Of a stretch of DNA of 64,000 nt, positions 56,285-64,000 are shown piece after piece. The first letter of the stretch is position 1. Every line of letters starts with the position of its first letter. Under the pieces are notes generated by a model. The model was given only the letters and a program-made list of their open reading frames with translations, did not search any database and had not been told where the DNA came from. The DNA is taken from assembly GCA_051294375.1 (NCBI GenBank), contig CM119263.1:26821525-26885524 (forward strand), read 5' to 3'. The translations under genes were made by a program, and so were the position numbers. The DNA is from Paraspadella gotoi. Taxonomy: Eukaryota; Chaetognatha.

Positions 56285-56515
56285 TATGGTGGACTAAAAT
56301 CTACCAACCTTTCATCAGCGGCCATTGGTGCCAGAGGCAAGTCATTCGCCTCCCAACCCAAAGGTCCAGGGTTATAGCCCGGTGGCCGCATAGCAGTTAA
56401 GAGGGAAGGGGCACTTAATCCGCCTGTAACAATGTTACAGCCTGATCCAAAGCTCAGGGACTGCTTATATTGAACGGTTCTGTCACTAACACATAACATT
56501 TATCATGGTCTCTTC
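56285..56515 (+). repeat. TRIM 5' LTR
   Basis: It runs from TATGGTGGACTAAAATC to CATGGTCTCTTC. It contains the hairpin CTGTAACA-ATG-TTACAG and a block AACCCAAAGGTCC shared with the solo LTR at 35431-35611. Confidence 0.88.
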
Positions 56516-56703
56516 ATTGGTGACCCCAACTTCCGAACACAACAGCAACAACAACACTTTCAGGCAACATGCCTCAACCTGGCGATGCACCTTCCGCCAA
56601 CAACACATCAGGGAAATATGCCTCAACTTGGTGACGAATTTTCCACCAACAACAACAATTCACTGAAGAGATGCAACACTTCTCCCTAAGGGAGGGGGGA
56701 ATA
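56516..56703 (+). other. TRIM internal region
   Basis: PBS-like TTGGTGACCCCAAC is followed by CAACA-rich sequence holding two tandem units of about 50 bp (ATGCCTCAACCTGGCGATG and ATGCCTCAACTTGGTGACG) and the terminal purine tract. Confidence 0.85.
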
Positions 56704-56935
56704 TATGGTGGACTAAAATCCACCAACCGTTCATCAGCGGCCATTGGTGCCGGAGGCAAGTCATTCACTCCCAACCCAAAGGTCCATAGTTCTAGCCCGG
56801 TGGCCGCCTAGCAGTTAAGAGGGACGGGGCGCTTAACACGCCTGTAACACGGTGTTACAGCCTGATCCGAAGCTCAGGGACTGCTTATATTGAACGGTTC
56901 TGTCACTAACACATAACAATTATCACTGTCTCTTC
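56704..56935 (+). repeat. TRIM 3' LTR
   Basis: Same ends as LTR 1; its hairpin is perfect (CTGTAACAC-G-GTGTTACAG). Confidence 0.88.
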
Positions 56936-56963
56936 AATATCCTAATAGCTACTTTTTTGTTGG

Positions 56964-59900
56964 TCTCAAAGTACTTGGGACTAAATCAAAATAATTGTTT
57001 TTATTCTGAGTACTTGGGACTAAATCCAAAAAAATTGTTTTCAGAGGTAAATATTATAATAATAGTATATAAATGTGTAAACATGTTAAAAATTGTTTGG
57101 ATAATACAATTTATTCAAAAAAATCAAGCATTTACAGAAGGTGGCACAAGGTTTTGCAGATTATGTCTTTAAATATATCAAGGAATGACTACACCTATCA
57201 GTACTAGATGAGGAAAAAATTATATTATGTATTACCATCAATTATGAAGAACAAATATATATGAAATTTATATAACAAATATGCAAATTATTTATTGATT
57301 AATCTTACTATTCTGCTTACCGATTTTAAAAAAGGTATTGTAAGTTAAAGCATCTATTCTATAAGATAGAAATATGGCAGGACCAAGCAAGCTTTGATGA
57401 AAACCATCAAGATTCTCAAAAAATAAATCATAAGCATTTTGTTCAAGTTAAAAAATAAATAGTAGCACAAAATTAATTAATAATTATACTAATGACTATT
57501 AAAATTACAAAAATTTTTAGAAAATTTAAAATGATTAAAAATGGTAATAAATATAAATGTATTAATAATCATTTGAATGACAGTAAAGATCATCGAACCA
57601 TGAAGCAAATTTTTAATCATAAGATTATATGTGGTATTACAGATTATGACAAAATATTCGTCGTAGTTAAAAAAATATTTCCAAATTTATTTTACTAAAT
57701 AATAATCTCGATACATGCAATAAGACTCAAAAAATATTTAAAAAGTTTTTTATTAGAAATTTAGGATTGGCCTCCTAACAAATATTTATTATCACAAGTA
57801 GATGTGCACAAAAGAATGCACCTTAAGTTTGTATTAGCACACTTACAACGGGTACATGGGGCTCGACAACCACATTTTACAAATTCATGAACTTCTTTGC
57901 TTGCTTCTCCTTGAATCATCCAAAGTGGTTGTCAAACTTGAGCATTCTTTAATTGGACTCTCTTTCATCCATAATTAGATGGTGATGGAAGCCTTTGAAA
58001 GTGCTGCAATCACCTGCTCCAAATATACAGGGTAGTGAATCAAAACTGAGAATAGTATTTACCATCAGATTTTATAGGCAAAAAGTTATTGATTGTCTTT
58101 TTATAATACACTAAAATAATCAATGATGTTTTCTCTTTCTGATATAGGTTTTATTTTCCTCATGCTTAGACAATGCACTGCGCTACTAAAAATAATGCAA
58201 CATTGGTTGAATTTGCTCTGCGCCGGTTTAGAGCTTAAAACCACTACTAAATATGTTAATGTTCCCTAGCTGTATGTTATATTATTAAGAAGGCTGTTAA
58301 GAATAGGAATAATTACTATTCTAAGTGCTCAAGCCCGAGTCGATTAGGGCCATTTATAAGGATGCTACAGGTAGCAATTGTAGCATACTCAAAACCAATA
58401 ATATGTACGGCGTACATTGTACGCAAGTAGCTCATTTCTATGCCAAAAGAAAAATTCTAAAGAGAGCAAATGAAGAACTCCATTTAGAAATATCTACTAG
58501 GACATTTTACCTTTACTATCCTATGAGCTTATGAAATCAATAACTGATGTAGTTGGGACTCTATAAAATATCAAGTAAATCGCTTAATGCAATCTACTGC
58601 AGCATCAGTTGAAAGATAAATACTTCCTTATATTTTTGCTACTGGGCAAAAATTCATTGCTGCAGTCTATTATATTGTTCTGAGATTCCATTTCTTGACA
58701 TGTATAAAGAGCCAATACTCTTGGGGTTATTATACATGGCTGTAACAAAGGGCATTGTTGTATACAGCCGAAAAAAATAAAGATTTCAGCTGCAGCAATA
58801 TTTTCATTTTTGACCAAATGATTTTCCGGCCTGATAATATCCACATCTAATTCCTCTAAACTGTGCTAAGAAGGGCGTTTTAAAGGGTGACCCAAATGAC
58901 TTTCAACCAAAATATCAATAGCATAGCCATAGCCGATGAAATTTAAATGCTAATGTATACAGCGTTAAAATAATCTATCATGACCATAGATTATGGTATT
59001 AAAATATTTTTTGTCAAAATTGCTTTCTTCTGAGGGTACTCGCCTAATTAAAAATATATATATTACTATATTGAGCAAAAAATATTTTTTTAAAATCTTA
59101 AAATTTTTTGATGGATTCTGATAGAGCATAAAAAGTTAAACAAGAAATATAATTACAGCTTTTAAAAATTCATACGTTTTCTAAGTGAAAATATAAAAAA
59201 ACTGATAAAATCATCGAAAGATGATGATGATGATGATTTTTTACAGTTTTTCTTATTTTTGACACACTTATCGTAAAAATATTTAAAAAAGAATCATACT
59301 TTGTGTAGACAACTTTTTATGAGCTATCTGAATCTGGTCTTAAAATTTCAAAATTCAAAAAAAAATTTTTGGCCTTTCCTATCTATAAATAAATATTAAA
59401 AAATTAATTACTAGGGTATAGAGCCATATTAGAAATTTTTGGTCCATTGAAAGTATTCTTAAAATGTCTAAATATTCGTTTGAGCATGTACTCACTCAAA
59501 ATTTTTGACTTCACCCCATTGAGTGCGGCTACCCCTAGCATAAGGTAAACCGTCTACGAGCTGTGGCTTAATCTGTCAGAGGCGTTTATGAAGAACAGCA
59601 GTGATTCTTTTAGGTGTTGTTGCAGGAGTGATTTTTGCAGCAGTGCTTGTCGCATTGCATTAATAGTTAGAACAAGGTATTGTTAAATATCTTAAATTAA
59701 TTTTTTTTCCTTAAATGTATCCGATGTGTCACAAAAAAAAGATGTAGTGATACGGATTTTCTAAGTTTTGAATCACGACCCTGCATATATCATTTTTTTT
59801 CATGCCTCATCATTTTATAAAATTAATAAATTAAATTAATGAATTAATTGATAAATAAATTGATTGATTAAATTATTAATTAATTAATTATTGATTAATT

Positions 59901-60005
59901 AATTAACTAATTGATTAATTCACTGATTAATTATTTGAATAATTAATACATCTTACATTTACAATAAATATAACAAGTTTGAGCAAACAATGTCGGATCT
60001 GCCTA
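56964..60005 (+). repeat. Left arm of giant palindrome (3.04 kb)
   Basis: From TCTCAAAGTACTTGGGAC to TGTCGGATCTGCCTA it is the reverse complement of 60955-64000, differing mainly by 1-2 base indels in homopolymers. It abuts a 25-N gap (60006-60030). It starts 24 bp after the TRIM target duplication. Confidence 0.95.
57770..57925 (-). pseudogene. CXC-like Cys-rich domain remnant, left arm
   Basis: Reading the minus strand gives GEASKEVHEFVKCGCRAPC, then TRCKCANTNLRCILLCTSTC and DNKYLLGGQS before a stop. The Cys spacing (C-x-C-x3-C-x2-C-x-C-x6-C-x3-C-x3-C) and the 'E-V-x-E-F-V-K-C-G-C' lead-in resemble the C terminus of a repetitive, transposon-like protein family of arthropods and other animals. 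A stop lies just upstream in this frame. Confidence 0.55.
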
Positions 60006-60030
60006 NNNNNNNNNNNNNNNNNNNNNNNNN

Positions 60031-60880
60031 ATGAAAAAAAAAAAAATATAATTTACTATTTGAACACCAATTTCTCATGTGTGGATGGGGCGATTGACCT
60101 GGAATTTTGTATGTGAGTAGGAAAAGTGTGTGATTGAACAGGAAAACAAGTTTTCGATGGAATCGTTGAAGGAAATGAGTTTAAATGGAAAAAAACAAAA
60201 AAACCTGTTCACTAATTGATTATGATTTTTTTTTTCTTTAATATTAAATGTATATGCAGGATGTATTAATAAATCAAATAATTAATCAGTTAATTAATCA
60301 ATTAGTCAATTAATTAATCACTAATTAATTATCAGTCAATCAATCCATCCATCCGTCCCACCTTAGCAAAAAGCCCCAATAACTCGTGATTGGTGGTTGG
60401 ATCGGAATGAAATTTTGTGTATGGGTAGAAACATGTGTGATGAAGCTGGATATAAAGTTTCGACGGAATCGTGTGAATGGATATGAGTTTAAATAGAAAA
60501 AACATAAGTCGCATTTACTAAAATCTTTTTACTTATTTTAACCAATAAATACTCTTAATTAATCATAATTGGATGGATAGATTGAGTTCAAATTTTGTGT
60601 GTGGGGTAGGAAAATGTGTGACAAAGCTTGATATAAAGTTTTGGTACGAGTGGAAATGAGTTTAAATGAAAAAAAATATGAGTCACATTTACTTGAATCT
60701 TTTTACTTATTTTAACCCATAATAGATTGAGATGAAATTTTGTGAGCGGGAAGGAAAGTTTGTGAAGAAGCTAGATATAAAGTTTTGACGGAATTGTGGC
60801 CAGTGGAAATGAGTTTAAATGGAAAAAATAAGTCACATTTACTTTATTTTAAGGATATCGATGATGAAAAACTATATATT
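60031..60880 (+). repeat. FR-A repeat block forming the palindrome centre
   Basis: At least four tandem FR-A units (for example GAAATTTTGTGTATGGGTAG at about 60409) plus TTAATCAGTTAATTAATCA arrays. The spacer between the arms is 949 bp including 25 Ns. Confidence 0.8.
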
Positions 60881-62111
60881 AAATTTATAATTAATTTATA
60901 AATATTAATAATTAATTAATTAATTAATCGATTAATTAATTAATTATATTTTCGTAGGCAGATCCGACATTGTTTGCTCAAACTTGTTATATTTATTGTA
61001 AATGTAAGATGTATTAATTATTCAAATAATTAATCAGTGAATTAATAAATTAGTTAATTAATTAATCAATAATTATATAATTAATAATTTAATCAATCAA
61101 TTATTTATCAATTAATTCATTAATTTAATTTATTAATTTTATAAAATGATGAGGCATGAAAAAAAATGATATATGCAGGGTCGTGATTCAAAACTTAGAA
61201 AATCCGTATCACTACATCTTTTTTTTTGTGACACATCGGATACATTTAAGGAAAAAAAATTAATTTAAGATATTTAACAATACCTTGTTTCTAACTATTA
61301 ATGCAATGCGACAAGCACTGCTGCAAAAATCACTCCTGCAACAACACCTAAAAGAATCACTGCTGTTTTCATAAACGCCTCTGACAGATTAAGCCACAGC
61401 TCGTAGACGGTTTACCTTATGCTAGGGGTAGCCGCACTCAATGGGGTGAGTCAAAAATTTTGAGTGAGTACATGCTCAAACGAATATTTAGACATTTTTA
61501 AGAATACTTTCAATGGACCAAAAATTTCTAATTATGGTCTATCCCCTAGTAATTAATTTTTTAATATTTATTTATAGATAGGAAAGGCCAAAATTTTTTT
61601 TGAATTTTGAAATTTTAAGACCAGATTCAGATAGCTCATAAAAAGTTGTCTACACAAAGTATGATTCTTTTTTAAATATTTTTACGATAAGTGTGTCAAA
61701 AATAAGAAAAACTGTAAAAAATCATCATCATCATCATCTTTCGATGATTTTTATCAGTTTTTTTAATTTTTCACTTAGAAAACGTATGAATTTTTAAAAG
61801 CTGTAATTATATTCTTGTTTAACTTTTTATGCTCTATCGAATCCATCAAAAAATTTTTAAGATTTTAAAAAAAATATTTTTTGCTCAATATAGTAATATA
61901 TATTTTAATTAGGCGAGTACCCTCAGAAGAAAGCATTTTTGCAAAAAATATTTTATACCATAATCTATGGTCATGATAGATTATTTTAACGCTGTAATAC
62001 ATTAGCATTTTAAATTTCATCGGCTATGGCTATGCTATTGATATTTTGGTTGAAAGTCATTTGGGTCACCCTTTAAAACGCCTTCTTTAGCACAGTTTAG
62101 AGGAATTAGAT

Positions 62112-62420
62112 GTGGATATTATCAGGCCGGAAAATCATTTGGTCAAAAATGAAAATATTGCTGCAGCTGAAATCTTTATTTTTTTCGGCTGTATATCAAC
62201 AATGCCCTTTGTTACAGCCATGTATAATAACCCCAAGAGTATTGGCTCTTTATACATGTCAAGAAATGGAATCTCAGAACAATATAATAGACTGCAGCAA
62301 TGAATTTTGCCCAGTAGCAAAAATAAAGGAAGTATTTATCTTTCAACTGATGCTGCAGTAGATTGCATTAAGGCGATTTACTTGATATTTTATAGAGTCC
62401 CAACTACATCAGTTATTGAT
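62112..62420 (+). pseudogene. Upstream part of the same transposon-type protein, right arm
   Basis: One frame gives FVTAMYNNPKSIGSLYMSRN and another TDAAVDCIKAIYLIFYRVPT, which resemble the 'F-V-x-x-L-Y-x-x-x-K' and 'P-T-x-A-A-x-x-H-x-x-R-x-Y' blocks that precede the CXC domain in that family. Stops and shifts break it. The mirrored copy is at about 58540-58850 on the minus strand. Confidence 0.4.
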
Positions 62421-63039
62421 TTCATAAGCTCATAGGATAGTAAAGTAAAATGTCCTAGTAGATATTTCTAAATGGAGTTCTTCATTTGCTCTCTTTTAGA
62501 ATTTTTCTTTTTGGCATAGAAATGAGCTACTTGCGTACAATGTACGCCGTACATATTATTGGTTTTGAGTATGCTACAATTGCTACCTGTAGCATCCTTA
62601 TAAATGGCCCTAATCGACTCGGGCTTGAGCACTTAGAATAGTAATTATTCCTATTCTTAACAGCCTTCTTAATAATATAACATACAGCTAGGGAACATTA
62701 AACATATTTAGTAGTGTTTTAAGCTCTAAACCGGCGCAGAGCAAATTCAACCAAATGTTGCATTATTTTTAGTAGCGCAGTGAATTGTCTAAGCATGAGG
62801 AAAATAAAACCTATATCAGAAAGAGAAAACATCATTGATTATTTTAGTGTATTATAAAAAGAAATCAATAACTTTTTGCCTATAAAATCTGATGGTAAAT
62901 AACTATTCTCAGTTTTTGATTCACTACCCTGTATATTTGGAGCAGGTGATTGCAGCACTTTCAAAGGCTTCCATCACCATCTAATTATGGATGAAAAGAG
63001 AGTCAATTAAAGAATGCTCAAGTTTGACAACCACTTTTG

Positions 63040-63205
63040 GATGATTCAAGGAGAAGCAAGCAAAGAAGTTTCATGATTGTAAAAATGTGGTTGTCGAGCC
63101 CCATGTACCCGTTGTAAGTGTGCTAATACAAACTTAAGGTGCACTTCTTTTGTGCACATCTACTTTTGTGATAATAAATATTTGTTAGGAGGCCAATCCT
63201 AAATT
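63040..63205 (+). pseudogene. CXC-like Cys-rich domain remnant, right arm
   Basis: Same domain as in the left arm, but indels after AACTTAAGGTGCAC change the last Cys positions (RCTSFVHIYFCDN). Confidence 0.5.
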
Positions 63206-64000
63206 TCTATAAAAAACTTTTTAAAATATTTTTTGAGTCTTATTGCATGTATCGAGATTATTATTTAGTAAAATAAATTTGGAAATATTTTTTTAACTAC
63301 GACGAATATTTTGTCATAATCTGTAATAACACATATAATCTTATGATTAAAAATTTGCTTCATGGTTCGATGATCTTTACTGTCATTCAAATGATTATTA
63401 ATACATTTATATTTATTACCATTTTTAATTCATTTTAAATTTTCTAAAAATTTTTGTAATTTTAATAGTCATTAGTTAATTATTAATTAATTTTGTGCTA
63501 CTATTTATTTTTAACTTGAACAAAATGCTTATGATTTATTTTTTGAGAATCTTGATGGTTTTCATCAAAGCTTGCTTGGTCCTGCCATATTTCTATCTTA
63601 TAGAATAGATGCTTTAACTTACAATACCTTTTTTAAAATCGGTAAGCAGAATAGTAAAGATTAATCAATAAATAATTTGCATATTTGTTATATAAATTTC
63701 ATATATAATTTGTTCTTCATAATTGATGGTAATACATAATATAATTTTTTCCTCATCTAGTACTGATAGGTGTAGTCATTCCTTGATATATTTAAAGACA
63801 TAATCTGCAAAACCTTGTGCCACCTTCTGTAAATGCTTGATTTTTTTGAATAAATTGTATTATCCAAACAATTTTTAACATGTTACACATTTATATACTA
63901 TTATTATAATATTTACCTCTGAAAACAATTTTTTTTGGATTTAGTCCCAAGTACTCAGAATAAAAACAATTATTTTGATTTAGTCCCAAGTACTTTGAGA

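Larger units (their letters stand above)
56280..56940 (+). mobile_element. TRIM (miniature LTR retrotransposon), complete with LTRs, PBS, PPT and TSD
   Basis: Two direct LTRs (56285-56515 and 56704-56935, about 90% identical) enclose a 188-bp non-coding interior. Right after LTR 1 comes AT then TGGTGACCCCAAC (PBS-like), and right before LTR 2 a purine tract AAGGGAGGGGGGAA (PPT). The element is flanked by the perfect 5-bp duplication AATAT (56280-56284 and 56936-56940). It has no coding capacity, so it must be moved by a larger element; its leader resembles those of the nearby Gypsy elements (TTGGTAATCCCGAC). Confidence 0.9.
60955..64000 (-). repeat. Right arm of giant palindrome (3.05 kb, reaches window end)
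   Basis: Reverse complement of 56964-60005. The palindrome may go on beyond 64000. Confidence 0.95.

Overview
The window is animal DNA from a protostome-like invertebrate. Its genes are spliced with GT-AG introns. The one large gene is a LAR-type (type IIa) receptor tyrosine phosphatase whose extracellular layout is closer to the nine-FN3 fly form than to the eight-FN3 vertebrate form. The DNA is very rich in (GA/CT)n, (GAAA)n, (ATTC)n and (ATTT)n microsatellites, which is common in crustaceans but does not identify the species. Sixteen N gaps, most near low-complexity tracts, and several single-base frameshifts in otherwise conserved exons indicate a lightly polished scaffold.

Layout. 1-9072: non-coding and repeat-rich (a 736-bp exact direct duplication ending at 25-N gaps, a GA-cored fold-back, microsatellites). 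9073-41425, + strand: 21 constitutive-looking exons plus 2 candidate cassette exons of the LAR orthologue. They cover the last five fibronectin III domains, the transmembrane helix, the whole catalytic PTP domain D1 and the start of D2. Ig domains and earlier FN3 domains must lie upstream; the rest of D2 was not found in the 22 kb downstream. 33789-37460, - strand: a complete eight-exon DUF229 (PF02995) gene nested antisense in one LAR intron. 41426-64000: mobile-element territory. It holds two decayed Ty3/Gypsy elements head to head, a miniature LTR retrotransposon (TRIM) with direct LTRs, PBS, polypurine tract and target-site duplication, tRNA-derived SINEs, an internally repetitive AT-rich family, GA-cassette repeats, and a palindrome of more than 6 kb with about 3-kb arms carrying remnants of a cysteine-rich transposon-type protein.

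The two host genes share no obvious pathway. LAR is a cell-surface adhesion phosphatase of axons and epithelia; the nested protein is a predicted type II membrane protein of the alkaline-phosphatase/sulfatase-like fold. Their link is physical: opposite strands, one inside the other's intron. The most interesting items are the candidate CxxC-x11-CxxC cassette exon next to the WPD loop of D1, the nested gene, the TRIM with its solo LTR in the nested gene's intron, a 41-bp segment found in both orientations, and the large palindrome.
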